From the NCBI RefSeq assembly GCF_003443655.1, contig NZ_CP031941.1, positions 5,295,001 to 5,359,000 on the forward strand: DNA of 64,000 nt, read 5' to 3'. The notes under the pieces are model-generated. The model made no database searches. It had not been told where the DNA came from and saw only the letters and a program-made list of their open reading frames with translations. This DNA comes from Nostoc sphaeroides. GTDB lineage: Bacteria; Cyanobacteriota; Cyanobacteriia; Cyanobacteriales; Nostocaceae. A program made the translations under genes and the position numbers. The first letter of the stretch is position 1. Each line of letters starts with the position of its first letter. Positions 34,697 through 43,711 of this stretch are shown piece by piece.

Positions 34697-35470
34697 TCAA
34701 AATGCAGGCTGTTCAAACAGCAGTACAGAGAGGAAAAAATCCATGACAAAAATTGATATCCAACTAGTAACTACTGCTTTTGTTGCCGATTCTCCGACTT
34801 CCTTTGCTCCTCCCTTAGTAGTTAATCCCCAACTACAGCCAATAACAGCAACCAGCACCCCAAAAATAAACCCTTTTAGCAAAACAATAAACAAATCTGA
34901 CGGTTCTAAAAAATTTCTGACTGATTCTAAAAATGTTTCGGGAAGAATTTTGTAAAAATATGATGCGGCAAAAACTCCGCCGAAGATGCCCGTAACTAAA
35001 GCCAAAATGGTCATCAAAGGCACCATTAAACTACAAGCAATTACTCTAGGAACTACTAGATAATCAATTGGATCAGTTTTAAGCATATAAAGTGCATCAA
35101 TTTGCTCTGTGACTTGCATTGCACCGATTTCTGCTGCAAAAGCAGAACCTACTTGTCCCGCCATAATACTAGCAGTCAAAATTGGAGCCAATTCTTTACA
35201 AAAAGCTAAGGCAAAAGCACCTCCCACAGCATTGACAGCCCCAAATCTGATTAATTCCCTCGCCGTTTGAATAGTAAAAATCATTCCTGCAAAACCACTG
35301 ACAAGGAGAACTGGAGAGATAGAACCTGGCCCAGCAGTCACCAGATGTTGCAGAATCTTGCGATAGTAGGTTTTTCCTTGGAGAAAATGTAGCCACACTT
35401 GACCTAAAAGCAGTACTGCTGCAAAACAGCGTACAATCCAAGATTGCTCGAAATTTGTTTTTATTCGCAA
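34697..35470 (-). CDS. mlaE: MlaE/TGD1-type ABC lipid transport permease
   Basis: 257 residues with five to six TM helices. The family signature is AFCKELAPILTASIMAGQVG followed by SAFAAEIGAMQVTEQIDAL (about 88-126), which identifies the MlaE/TGD1 permease of lipid-trafficking ABC systems (plant TGD1, E. coli MlaE). The partner ATPase (MlaF) and MCE protein (MlaD) are not adjacent. The start is TTG 35470 with AAGGA about 9 nt upstream; no earlier or nearby ATG fits. It probably moves glycerolipids between membranes. Confidence 0.9.
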   Translation of the reverse strand: MRIKTNFEQSWIVRCFAAVLLLGQVWLHFLQGKTYYRKILQHLVTAGPGSISPVLLVSGFAGMIFTIQTARELIRFGAVNAVGGAFALAFCKELAPILTASIMAGQVGSAFAAEIGAMQVTEQIDALYMLKTDPIDYLVVPRVIACSLMVPLMTILALVTGIFGGVFAASYFYKILPETFLESVRNFLEPSDLFIVLLKGFIFGVLVAVIGCSWGLTTKGGAKEVGESATKAVVTSWISIFVMDFFLSVLLFEQPAF

Positions 35471-35651
35471 TTTTATCGTCCTTAAGACTGACTTTTATTG
35501 CACATATCTTATATCAATTTTCTAAAATAAAACTAATAAGACTACAGATACAAATGGTGGAAAACCAGCCAGATATAATCTGAATTTCTTAATTACCTGG
35601 AGTATTACGAATTGGTATTTTGGTGTAGAAATTGATTTCATAAAATAAATC

Positions 35652-35700
35652 TTTTGGTTAATATCGTTTCTGCAAGAAGAAATGATATTAACCCAAAGAT
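35652..35700. repeat. long hairpin between the response-regulator and mlaE genes
   Basis: TTTTGGTTAATATCGTTTCT pairs with AGAAATGATATTAACCCAAA with few mismatches. It lies 31 bp beyond the response-regulator stop on the minus strand. It is plausibly a terminator-like or processing structure; no T run follows. Confidence 0.5.
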
Positions 35701-35730
35701 ATGAATGAAAATAAAATGTTTTGATTTTGA

Positions 35731-36405
35731 CTATTCCCGAAGTACATAGCCCACACCACGCACCGTATGAATCAAGCGTTTTTCATTATTTTCCTCTAGT
35801 TTTAGGCGCAAGTAGCGGATGTATACTTCGATGATATTGGAATTACCCATAAAATCGTAACCCCAAACTTTTTGTAGAATTTGGTCTTTAGTAAATACCT
35901 GACGGGGATGCGAGAGTATATATTCCAACAAGTCAAACTCTTTAGCCGTTAACTCAATTGCGCGTTTACCCCGGTAAACTTGGCGAGTTCGGTGATTTAA
36001 ACTCAAGTCTTCAAACTGAAAAATGTCCTGATCTGTTTCTTGAGTGCGGCGTAGATGAGCGCGGATTCTAGCTAGCAGTTCCTCTATACTAAATGGTTTG
36101 ACTACATAATCATCGGCTCCTGCATCCAAACCTGCGACGCGATCGTTAACTTCATCTTTTGCTGTCAGTAAAATTACTGGTATGGAGATACCAGTCGCCC
36201 GCAACCGACGACAGATTTCCAAGCCTGATAGCCCTGGAAGCATCCAATCAAGAATGACTAAATCTGGCGATAATTCCCGTGCTAACGTTAAACCAGCGAT
36301 GCCATCATGTGCGACGCTTATATTGTAACCTTCGCTACTTAGTTCTAGTTCGACAAATCGCGCCAGTTTAACTTCATCTTCAACCAAGAGGATATTTGCT
36401 GCCAT
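35731..36405 (-). CDS. OmpR/PhoB-family response regulator
   Basis: 224 residues. The receiver domain has acidic pocket VEDE (8-11), phospho-acceptor D in LVILDWMLPG (about residue 53), switch T/S in LLTAKD and K in VVKPFS. The winged-helix DNA-binding domain starts near 125 (LTAKEFDLLEYILSHPRQVF, IRYLRLKLEE) and ends GVGYVLRE. Almost certainly the partner of the histidine kinase encoded just upstream (gap 156 bp, same strand). The input signal cannot be read from sequence. It resembles the RppA/NblR-like group; no firm assignment. Confidence 0.93.
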   Translation of the reverse strand: MAANILLVEDEVKLARFVELELSSEGYNISVAHDGIAGLTLARELSPDLVILDWMLPGLSGLEICRRLRATGISIPVILLTAKDEVNDRVAGLDAGADDYVVKPFSIEELLARIRAHLRRTQETDQDIFQFEDLSLNHRTRQVYRGKRAIELTAKEFDLLEYILSHPRQVFTKDQILQKVWGYDFMGNSNIIEVYIRYLRLKLEENNEKRLIHTVRGVGYVLRE

Positions 36406-36561
36406 ATTTGTTATTTTAAAGCGTACAACGTGACAATGAAAGTGCTTACTTTAACCTGACTTTGACCAGAAATAAAAAGGTACAAAGCAACTAAATTTAT
36501 TTATGGGCTTGGTAAATTTTTGAATGCGTGAATGCGTGACTTCCCCAAAGGGGCTGACTAG

Positions 36562-37980
36562 CTATGTAAGTAGAGTGATAGTAAACACACTCCCTTCTCC
36601 TAATTTTGATTGCACAGATACACTACCACCCATACCCTCTACAAGTGTTTTAACAATGGATAAACCCAAACCACAACCGCCAGTAGCATGAGAACGGGAT
36701 TCATCTACGCGGTAAAATCGCTCGAAAATCCGTGTTTGGTGTTGTAAAGGAATACCATAACCTTTGTCACAAATTTGAATAATCGCTTTGTCATGAAACT
36801 GATTTAATTTTAAAATTATCGGCGTACTAGCTTCAGAATACTTAATAGCATTATCAATCAAATTGAGTAATATTTGTTTAAAACGGCTGTAGTCTATTTT
36901 AACTTCGATGGGGTAAGCTGTTGACTCGATTGTAATTAAGCGATCGCTATATTTTTGCGCCATCACTACGACTTCTTCAACTAAGTCATTCAACACATAA
37001 GATTTCATCTGAAAATTCAAATAACCACTATCTGCTCGTGCTAAATCAAGTAAATCTTGTAGCAAGCGGATGGTACGTTCGGCTTCTGAGGCAGCAGTTT
37101 CTAAAGCTTCTTGTTGAATTTCGGTTAAGTTATTCTGCCGTCGCAAGACACTTTGTAAGTAACCATGTACAATCGTTAATGGTGTACGTAACTCGTGAGA
37201 AACATTACTCACAAATTCTCGTTCTTGCTCCCAAGATTGCGAGAGGCGCGATAACAACATGGTTAAAGTTTGAGCTAATTCTTTGACTTCGCTGGGTGCA
37301 TTATCAACATATAGTTGTGCTTTTCCTAAATCTGCTATAGAAATGACTGAAGTCATCTGACTTAGCTGGCGCAGTGGTTGTAGAGAACGCTTAATATAAA
37401 ATGCACTTATCGTTATTATGACAATAATTGCCAAAATACAGCTAATATTCAAACTTTGCAGCATTACCATAAACATTGTCTGTTCACGAGTAATATTATG
37501 TACTACAAATAGCTTACCCAGAGACTGACCCTGCACTTGCAAAGAACTACTACTCATAACAAAGTAGCTTTGATTAACTTTGTAAATTTGTGCTTTAATC
37601 TGCATATTACTAAGGGACATTAACTCACTCACAGTAGAGTCAGATAACAAATCCAAAGTAGCAGATTTTATCAAAATTTTATTATCAGGATTTTTTACCC
37701 ATAAAAGTATATTGGTACTTGCCAAGTTATTAATAGCCTTTTGCAATCCAGTTTCAGGTTGCATCATTTCACTATAAAGTTGCACATCATGCGGCAAACG
37801 TTTAGCGATTTGTTCTATATCATGCTTACGACTATCAATCAAAATTTGCTGCATTTTCCAACTAGTCCATGCAGCAAAACTACCTAATATTAAAGTTGAA
37901 AATGTAGCAATACCAATGGTTAGGCGTAATTGCAATGAAAAAGGATCAAGATTTAGCCAAATCTTTGTGGGTTGCTTCAC
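36562..37980 (-). CDS. two-component sensor histidine kinase
   Basis: 472 residues. TM1 (about 22-42), an extracytoplasmic sensor of about 130 residues, TM2 (about 183-203), HAMP, then a HisKA dimerisation domain with the phospho-accepting His in FVSNVSHELRTPL. ATPase boxes: N in LLNLIDNAIKYS, G1 DKGYGIP, F FERFYRVDES and G2 GGCGLGLSIV. A complete orthodox kinase. The start is GTG 37980, with no clear Shine-Dalgarno. It is the upstream gene of the pair with the OmpR-type regulator. Confidence 0.93.
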   Translation of the reverse strand: MKQPTKIWLNLDPFSLQLRLTIGIATFSTLILGSFAAWTSWKMQQILIDSRKHDIEQIAKRLPHDVQLYSEMMQPETGLQKAINNLASTNILLWVKNPDNKILIKSATLDLLSDSTVSELMSLSNMQIKAQIYKVNQSYFVMSSSSLQVQGQSLGKLFVVHNITREQTMFMVMLQSLNISCILAIIVIITISAFYIKRSLQPLRQLSQMTSVISIADLGKAQLYVDNAPSEVKELAQTLTMLLSRLSQSWEQEREFVSNVSHELRTPLTIVHGYLQSVLRRQNNLTEIQQEALETAASEAERTIRLLQDLLDLARADSGYLNFQMKSYVLNDLVEEVVVMAQKYSDRLITIESTAYPIEVKIDYSRFKQILLNLIDNAIKYSEASTPIILKLNQFHDKAIIQICDKGYGIPLQHQTRIFERFYRVDESRSHATGGCGLGLSIVKTLVEGMGGSVSVQSKLGEGSVFTITLLT

Positions 37981-38030
37981 TGTTTAGTTTTATCCAGGGA
38001 ATTGAAAAATATTGTTAGTTCTATTCATTA

Positions 38031-38762
38031 TTAATTTTTCGGTAGAGATAGTGGCTGGATTATACAAGGTTTAGTATCACATTTTTGCTCATAAAGCATA
38101 TTGATATAGCGTTCTTGCCAAGTAAGTGGAACTTCTAACAATGAGCGCGTTCCTGTTATTCCCTGACCGATAAATAGTAATAGAGCAAGGGAACTAATAG
38201 TAATGTGAACCTTGCGCCAGCGATTGGTCTTATCTTTATAAATTTCTGGCAAAATGGAGAGTGAAATAATCATCAGCAAAGCAGAGACTAGCCCATAATA
38301 ATAGTGGGAGATATACCATTGGTCAGTTTTGCGGTAGATACCATCTTGACATCCAAGCACTACTAATGCCATTCCTGTGAGGGTTGCAAATATGGCACGC
38401 CAGTTTTTCTGCTTTGCCTGATAGAGTAAATATAGAGAAGCGATCGCAGCCACAAACAATAATCCGATAAATACTACCTGAAATGGTGCTTTCATCCAAA
38501 GTTGCTTATCTAAAATATTACCAAAAATATCGTTGGCAAAGGCTATTAATACAATACCTACAACTGCTCCCGTTAGCCAGCGACCCAATTGGGTATGCTC
38601 TTTTCCTACAGTAGCAGGAATTTTACTCTTACCTATGGCTAAAGTTTGCAGTCGGCGTTGACGGACTTGTAAAGCGCGGTTGACAATGACGCCAATTAAA
38701 GGAAATACTACGAGTACAGCGATCGCTGGATGTAACAACAAAATAGCATCTCTAAATTCCAT
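38031..38762 (-). CDS. DUF4079 family membrane protein
   Basis: 243 residues, six or seven hydrophobic segments, with paired histidines (LLHPAIAVL, ISHYYYGLVS, KVHITISSLAL) that could bind haem in a cytochrome b561-like way. DUF4079 is found mainly in cyanobacteria and algae; function unassigned. It lies 50 bp upstream of the histidine kinase on the same strand, so the three genes (DUF4079, kinase, regulator) may form one transcript and DUF4079 may belong to the sensing unit. ATG 38762. Confidence 0.8.
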   Translation of the reverse strand: MEFRDAILLLHPAIAVLVVFPLIGVIVNRALQVRQRRLQTLAIGKSKIPATVGKEHTQLGRWLTGAVVGIVLIAFANDIFGNILDKQLWMKAPFQVVFIGLLFVAAIASLYLLYQAKQKNWRAIFATLTGMALVVLGCQDGIYRKTDQWYISHYYYGLVSALLMIISLSILPEIYKDKTNRWRKVHITISSLALLLFIGQGITGTRSLLEVPLTWQERYINMLYEQKCDTKPCIIQPLSLPKN

Positions 38763-38880
38763 ATCTGACCTTTGATCAAAAGTTACAAATTAGCTTTTAT
38801 CGAACAGAATTCAGGAGTCAGGAGCAAAGCTGGAGACGTTCCTAAATTCTTCTTCAATTATTGATGTCTACCTATTTATC

Positions 38881-39046
38881 AGGGCTATTTCGTTCTAGAC
38901 ATAAACCGCCCAGAACTAAAGTTCCGGGCTAATAGCTCAAGTCGTCTAAAGACGACTAATAAAGGCTTTTAGTCGTCTTTAGACGACTTGGGCTATTAGC
39001 CTCAGAATTTATTCTGAGGCGGGCTAGATGAGAATGAAATAGCCCT
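38881..39046. repeat. 166-bp palindromic element with side hairpins
   Basis: The outer ends AGGGCTATTTCGTTCT and AGAATGAAATAGCCCT are inverted repeats. Inside is a near-perfect stem of about 33 bp (GGCTAATAGC...GCTATTAGCC enclosing AGTCGTCTAAAGACGACT twice). Side hairpins are CAGAACTAAAGTTCCGGG and CCTCAGAATTTATTCTGAGG. The folded strand would be cruciform. No ORF. Confidence 0.75.
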
Positions 39047-39065
39047 ACCTATTTACAAATAAGGA

Positions 39066-39446
39066 TTACTTGACCTCATCAGCCTCAAACTTTGTTACTT
39101 TACCTTTTTTAACCGCAACTACTACATCAAAGGTAGAACAGTAAGCAAAGGTCACATTATTGGCTTTATTGTAAAGATTAACCACCATACCTGCACCACC
39201 GGGTTGAATACCTAGCGGTTCAAGATCGCCAAAAAAGAAACGACGTAGTTCATCACCACCACCAAACTGACCCTTATGCTTGATGACCAAATCAATCTTT
39301 TGTTGAGTAGTCAAACCTGTAGCATCTTTCTTTTCTGCGGCTGATACTTGCACCAGTGAAGGACTCACAATTTTAAGTGGAACATCCCAAACTGTTAGCA
39401 TACCAACAAGAGCAATACCTGTAAGCAGAGAAGAAGCAATTTTCAT
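39066..39446 (-). CDS. small secreted hypothetical protein
   Basis: 126 residues with a Sec signal peptide (MKIASSLLTGIALVGMLTVW; likely cleavage after the SAA region at about 34-36). The mature part has GGGDELRRFFFGDLEPLGIQ and VTFAYCSTFDVVVAVKKGKV, a compact alpha/beta look. The family is not known to me. AAGGA 7 nt upstream of ATG 39446 supports the start. Probably periplasmic. Confidence 0.7.
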   Translation of the reverse strand: MKIASSLLTGIALVGMLTVWDVPLKIVSPSLVQVSAAEKKDATGLTTQQKIDLVIKHKGQFGGGDELRRFFFGDLEPLGIQPGGAGMVVNLYNKANNVTFAYCSTFDVVVAVKKGKVTKFEADEVK

Positions 39447-39698
39447 TTGTTTTTCCTTGTGCTGAAGTTTCCCGATGAACTAAAGCATCTCATCTGCTAC
39501 TAAAGCTCAAATGAAGCCAATCTAGTAATTGTCTGAATTTATTCCTGAGAAAAATTTAGTTTAGACTCAGCATATTCTCAGGAAACTCTGATATTTTCAA
39601 TCTCAGCCTGCTTTAAGTGTTTTCTCAGATTCATCTCACCTGAAATTACCCTAGTTGGCTGACTATAGTAATGAGTATTTCTTTGCAGCAGTATTATT

Positions 39699-40727
39699 AT
39701 GAGTAGACCGAGAAGATGGCATTCTTTTATTTATAAAATTCCCGGTCAAACCTATCTCTGGCTAGCAATTTTGATTTTTGGAGCTTCGAGTGCAGTTACC
39801 CGCAAGCTGACACAAATTGGCGCTCAACATTTCATGGATGGTCGAAATCCGATTTCTCTATGTAATGTTTTATTTGTAGGTAATCTATGTGCCTTGATAG
39901 TTATGTTACCTATTTATCGGCGACAGTGGAACAAAAAGGCTTTGCAGGAACTGTCAAAGAAAGATTGGTTGGCCCTGATAGCGATCGCTATTTTATCAGG
40001 AGCGCTTGTCCCTGGCTTAATTTTCCAGGCATTAGCATTAACAGGGGTGAACAATATTATTTTGATTGGACGTTTGGAGCCACCTCTGGCTATAGCTTTA
40101 TCAGTCTGGTTACTGAGGGAACGGGTAAATCGTTGGGAAGTTGTAGGAGCGATCGCTGCATTTGTCGGGGTTGCTCTAACTATTTTCCTGCAACCCTCAC
40201 AGACGACTACGATCAACATGGGTGTTTTCAGATTAGGTATTGGGGAATTATTGGCGGCGATCGCATCTGTAGCTTCAGTAGTTTCAACGATTATTGTGAA
40301 AGAATGGCTTTCCGATATCCCAGTGGGAATTTTTAGTATCTTTCGTACTGCTGTAGGAACTGTAATATTTTTCTTTACTGCTTTAATTCTCTATGGCAGC
40401 GACCACTTTATGGATGTATTTTCACCTTTTTTGTGGCAGTGGATGCTTGTTTATGCTGCTGTAATTGTGGTTTTAGGTCAATCATTTTGGCTCAAGGGTT
40501 TGAGAGCTTCTACTGTGTCAACGGCTTCCTTAGCTGGCTCTTTTACTCCAATTGTGGGAATTTTGGCAGCTTATTTGGTATTAGGTGAAGTCCCTACCTT
40601 CGCTCAATATATCGGTGGTAGCTTGATTTTAGTTGGCATATTCCTTAGCCAAGTTGGTGTTCGCTTTCAGATTTCTCGTAAAGTTGCAGCTCAATTAGAA
40701 CAAGGTATGGGATTTAAAGGGATTTAA
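39699..40727 (+). CDS. EamA/DMT-family transporter
   Basis: 342 residues, ten TM helices in two EamA repeats. The first repeat starts at YLWLAILIFGASSAVTRKLT and contains ALALTGVNNIILIGRLEPPL. The second starts at LGIGELLAAIASVASVVSTI and ends with FTPIVGILAAYLVLGEVPTF, the typical 'P-x-x-x-x-x-x-G-x-x-x-L-G-E' close of EamA proteins. It exports or imports small metabolites; substrate unknown. ATG 39699. Monocistronic, followed by a repeat-dense region. Confidence 0.88.
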   Translation: MSRPRRWHSFIYKIPGQTYLWLAILIFGASSAVTRKLTQIGAQHFMDGRNPISLCNVLFVGNLCALIVMLPIYRRQWNKKALQELSKKDWLALIAIAILSGALVPGLIFQALALTGVNNIILIGRLEPPLAIALSVWLLRERVNRWEVVGAIAAFVGVALTIFLQPSQTTTINMGVFRLGIGELLAAIASVASVVSTIIVKEWLSDIPVGIFSIFRTAVGTVIFFFTALILYGSDHFMDVFSPFLWQWMLVYAAVIVVLGQSFWLKGLRASTVSTASLAGSFTPIVGILAAYLVLGEVPTFAQYIGGSLILVGIFLSQVGVRFQISRKVAAQLEQGMGFKGI

Positions 40728-40730
40728 AAA

Positions 40731-40797
40731 GTAGAGACGCGATTAATCGCGTCTGTACAAGAGTTTGGAGTAGAGACGCAATTAATCGCGTCTGTGA
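40731..40797. repeat. two GACGCGATTAATCGCGTC palindromes
   Basis: Two copies of GTAGAGACGCG(A)TTAATCGCGTCTGT separated by a short spacer, right after the EamA stop. The same repeat occurs at 49782-49856 (inside the helicase gene), about 55940-56008 and about 61062-61090. Confidence 0.85.
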
Positions 40798-40813
40798 AAT
40801 TATATGCAGCTTT

Positions 40814-40918
40814 TTAATTCTTCTCGGTGGAAAATACGCGCCAAATAATAAAGACCGTAAAACCTAGATAGGTGAATACTGTCAGCCATTCTTGCCAGCT
40901 ACCAAATTCATTATTCAT
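40814..40918 (-). CDS. 34-residue single-TM small protein candidate
   Basis: The minus strand reads MNNEFGSWQEWLTVFTYLGF then TVFIIWRVFSTEKN, one membrane helix flanked by polar ends (N-out acidic, C-terminal basic). No Shine-Dalgarno. The ATG overlaps the end of another short open frame (GFKNIDFPAFADE). Size and shape resemble small thylakoid subunits, but I cannot match it to one. Confidence 0.4.
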   Translation of the reverse strand: MNNEFGSWQEWLTVFTYLGFTVFIIWRVFSTEKN

Positions 40919-41038
40919 CAGCAAAAGCCGGAAAATCAATATTTTTAAATCCTACACGCTGACGAAACTCAAAAATTTTTAGGGAATTTTCCGGAATCGA
41001 TAACAGCAAAGTGGTATCACTTATCAAAGCATCGATAT

Positions 41039-41263
41039 TATACTGAACCTCTATAACTCAATACGGTTCAGTTAATGCCAAAATCCTTAAACTGCGTAGG
41101 TTGGGTTGAGGAACGAAACCCAACATTTTTGGTGCTTTGTTGGGTTGCGCTTTGCTTAACCCAACCTACAATTTTTCTTAACTGAACCGTATTGCTCTAT
41201 AACTAACCTTCCGGGAATATAGCCCCATTGTTTCAAAAGCCTGGTCATGAAGACCGGGCTTTT
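41039..41263 (+). ncRNA. candidate small RNA, copy 2, interrupted by a MITE
   Basis: The TATACT box (41039-41044) and CTCTATAAC are followed, after the MITE, by AACCTTCCGGGA...AGCCCCAT and a terminator: AAAAGCCTGGTC / GACCGGGCTTTT (41235-41263). With the MITE and one target copy removed it lines up with 8728-8806 over its whole length, and similarity continues about 50 bp upstream. As it stands the transcript would contain the MITE hairpin, so it is probably inactive or altered. Confidence 0.5.
41049..41204. mobile_element. 136-bp MITE (CAATAC family) with perfect ends and 10-bp target duplications
   Basis: The element is 41059-41194. Its ends CAATACGGTTCAGTTAA and TTAACTGAACCGTATTG are perfect 17-bp inverted repeats. 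CTCTATAACT flanks it on both sides (41049-41058, 41195-41204). The interior is GTAGGTTGGGTTGAGG...AACCCAACCTAC. The unoccupied version of the site is visible at 8739-8747 (CTCTATAAC). Confidence 0.9.
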
Positions 41264-41757
41264 GATGTTTATACCAATACTAGTTACAGATAATACCAAT
41301 TCACAAAAATCCTCATACATATAGATTTATCGTAGGGGCATGGCAAAGACTTGCCCAGCGTATTTGTATGTCTCGTTCCCAGTCTCCGACTGGGAATGCC
41401 CGGTCGTTGAGGCTCCGCCTCAAGACTTGCGGCAGAGCCGCAATTGATCTGCATTTCCAGTCGGAGACTGGAAACGAGATTTGAAAAGGGTCTTAGCTTA
41501 AGTTCACACCAATGGGCAAAGACTTGCCCCAAAAGAGCGTATTTGTATCATTATGGTATGAGTACGGGAAAAACTAACCACAGAGGCACAGAGAACACAG
41601 AGAAATAAGAGTTTGAGAGGGTTTTTGTGTAAGTCAGGGTGAGAGCGATGCTACGCAGCACTTGTTTAAAATGTCCGCGTATCAAATAAAACATTTTTTC
41701 AGAAACTTTTAAAAGATTTTATCGGTCTGGTTTTCCAAATTCTGCAAAAATCAACCA
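41264..41757. repeat. mosaic of dispersed repeats
   Basis: GGCAAAGACTTGCCC...GCGTATTTGTAT occurs twice (about 41340-41368 and 41514-41548). Between the copies are a GTCGGAGACTGG hairpin pair and TTGAGGCTCCGCCTCAA. About 41449-41518 is shared with 52565-52631. About 41577-41640 is a decayed copy of the 23802-23892 element. No coding sequence is supported. Confidence 0.7.
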
Positions 41758-43161
41758 ATGTCATCTTCTGCTCAAGGTATTCCCGGATTACCCGATTTGA
41801 CGCATCCGATTGAGCTTGTCCAATTTGGAACCCAGGCGCTCAAAGCTTCACTGTTATTAGTATTTTTGGTTGTAGCTTTAGGAATTGCGATCGCACTAAT
41901 CAGTTTTTCTCTCCGTCGAAGTCAGCCGGAACAAGTTATATTCATCGCTGAATGGGCTGTTGGTTATTCTCAACTATTGCGGGGATTACAACATTTAACC
42001 CTGGTATTAGTTCTGTTAGTACCGGGATTTTTTCTCTGTTCAACTTTAAGCAATCGCTACCACTACTGGGAACAAGCAAGGGTAGCTCAAGTTGCTGAAA
42101 GCGTTGCAGGTGAGAAGCTCGAACAATTTGCGCCGCAAGTGCGCTACTCTATTCGAGAGCCATACTCTTATAACACTCAAGTCAATGGCAAGATTGTTAA
42201 GGTAAATGAGACACGAGAAATTAACCGCTTTTTGACGTTGGCTGGTTCGCAAATTCAAGTCAAGCTTGACCAAAGCGTAGATGTTCCAGGTCGTAGTTCA
42301 ATTTATCGGGCAAATTATACTGCCGATTATAAAGTAGTTAACCAGCTTAAGGATATTAATAATTTTTTCTTTGAAGCACCGCCACCTAACGGCTCCATAC
42401 TGCTTAAGAGCTACAAAATCGAGCGTGACGGGACTAGATTACAACAAACTAATCCGGGAGACTATGGTTTTCCCTTCCGGCTGCAACCAGGGGAAGAAAC
42501 CACCTTTCGAGTTGCCTATGAGGCTAGAGGCGGGCCTCGCTGGGTTTATAGTGCAGGGGGACAGTTGTTATCTAACTTCCGCCTCACAGCAATTGCTAAC
42601 TTTGCTCCGGCTAATTTTGCCAGTGGTATTGAACCTGATGATATTAAATCTGACGGACGCAGTACGCAATTTACTTGGGAGTTTGCCGATAATGTTTCAG
42701 TCAAAAATCCATTTGGAGTATTTACGAACACCGAGCCTATTCGCAATACGGGCGTAATTCCTCGTCTTTTATTGCTAGCACCAGCAATATTTGTGTGGTG
42801 GATATTGTTGTTATATTTGTCACTGCCAATGAGTTTCAAAAATATTGCGATCGCTGCTAGTATTTTCTTTGCTTGTCTATTAATGTTGACCTATCTATCT
42901 CGCGTCATCAATGCTCAGTTGGCTTGGACTTTAATTTCCATCATCTTACTAATTTTGACATGGGGATTAGGAGCTAGCCGCAGTGCTTCCCTGGCTGCTA
43001 TTATCTGCACTATTGCTGGAGCAGTATTACCCATCTTTGGATTATTAATACCGTTTAGTGGACTAACCCTCAGCCTCGCGGGTTTGCTTTGTGCCGTCTG
43101 GCTAGCAGTTCGTCACTGGTATGGCTGGTACAGTTTGCACCCAGAAGACGAAAGATTGTAG
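41758..43161 (+). CDS. conserved cyanobacterial membrane protein
   Basis: 467 residues. Two N-terminal TM helices (about 29-50, 78-97) precede a 240-residue extracytoplasmic beta-rich domain (VRYSIREPYSYNTQ, GEETTFRVAYEARGG, STQFTWEFADNVSVKNPFGV). Six or so C-terminal TM helices follow (335-460). The layout recalls CreD-like inner-membrane proteins, but similarity is not strong enough to name it. ATG 41758. Two very short single-TM ORFs follow on the same strand. Confidence 0.7.
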   Translation: MSSSAQGIPGLPDLTHPIELVQFGTQALKASLLLVFLVVALGIAIALISFSLRRSQPEQVIFIAEWAVGYSQLLRGLQHLTLVLVLLVPGFFLCSTLSNRYHYWEQARVAQVAESVAGEKLEQFAPQVRYSIREPYSYNTQVNGKIVKVNETREINRFLTLAGSQIQVKLDQSVDVPGRSSIYRANYTADYKVVNQLKDINNFFFEAPPPNGSILLKSYKIERDGTRLQQTNPGDYGFPFRLQPGEETTFRVAYEARGGPRWVYSAGGQLLSNFRLTAIANFAPANFASGIEPDDIKSDGRSTQFTWEFADNVSVKNPFGVFTNTEPIRNTGVIPRLLLLAPAIFVWWILLLYLSLPMSFKNIAIAASIFFACLLMLTYLSRVINAQLAWTLISIILLILTWGLGASRSASLAAIICTIAGAVLPIFGLLIPFSGLTLSLAGLLCAVWLAVRHWYGWYSLHPEDERL

Positions 43162-43215
43162 GTTTGTAGAAAAATGCTAAATATTAGATTAGCGAAGTTT
43201 TAGCAAATAACATTT

Positions 43216-43323
43216 ATGGATAACGATTTACTGGCTTTTTTGGCGGCGGCTGGGTTACTCGTCCTCTATCTCATCTTTTCTGCATTGACTGAAATGGGAA
43301 CTAAACTCCCCTGGAAGAAATAA
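43216..43323 (+). CDS. 35-residue single-TM small protein candidate
   Basis: MDNDLLAFLAAAGLLVLYLI then FSALTEMGTKLPWKK: an acidic N-terminus, one TM helix and a basic C-terminus. It lies 54 bp after the 467-residue membrane protein. No Shine-Dalgarno. The charge pattern (N-out, C-in) argues against chance, but no homologue is known to me. Confidence 0.45.
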   Translation: MDNDLLAFLAAAGLLVLYLIFSALTEMGTKLPWKK

Positions 43324-43494
43324 GCAGATGGGGGGATGAATCAAGGGATTGACAGTTATTAAAATCAAAAAAATGTAAATTTAATGCACTAGCGTACTTA
43401 AATAATTTACATTTTTCAACCTTATTGGGCTTGGAAAAAGGAATAAACATCCTTTAGGCTGAGTTAATATACTTATTGTTCGAGGGAATGCCAA

Positions 43495-43605
43495 ATGCGC
43501 GATCCACAAAAGAACCAGATTAAAATCGAGCCAGCAACCCTCGTATTAATTGTGTCCCTACTAATACTCTTGCCTCTAGTGTTTGTTGGTTTTTTATCGC
43601 AGTAA
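43495..43605 (+). CDS. 36-residue single-TM small protein candidate
   Basis: MRDPQKNQIKIEPATLVLIV then SLLILLPLVFVGFLSQ: a basic N-terminus and one C-terminal TM helix. GAGGGA lies 8 nt upstream of ATG 43495, which gives good start support. Function unknown; perhaps a small membrane-complex subunit. Confidence 0.55.
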   Translation: MRDPQKNQIKIEPATLVLIVSLLILLPLVFVGFLSQ

Positions 43606-43711
43606 GCTAGTCAGGAATACTCTACAGATATATTCTCCCGACGTTTTTCATAAAATGTGAACAAGTCGCAATACTGCGTAGGTTTTGGTGCATAGTCATT
43701 GAAGATCCCCC

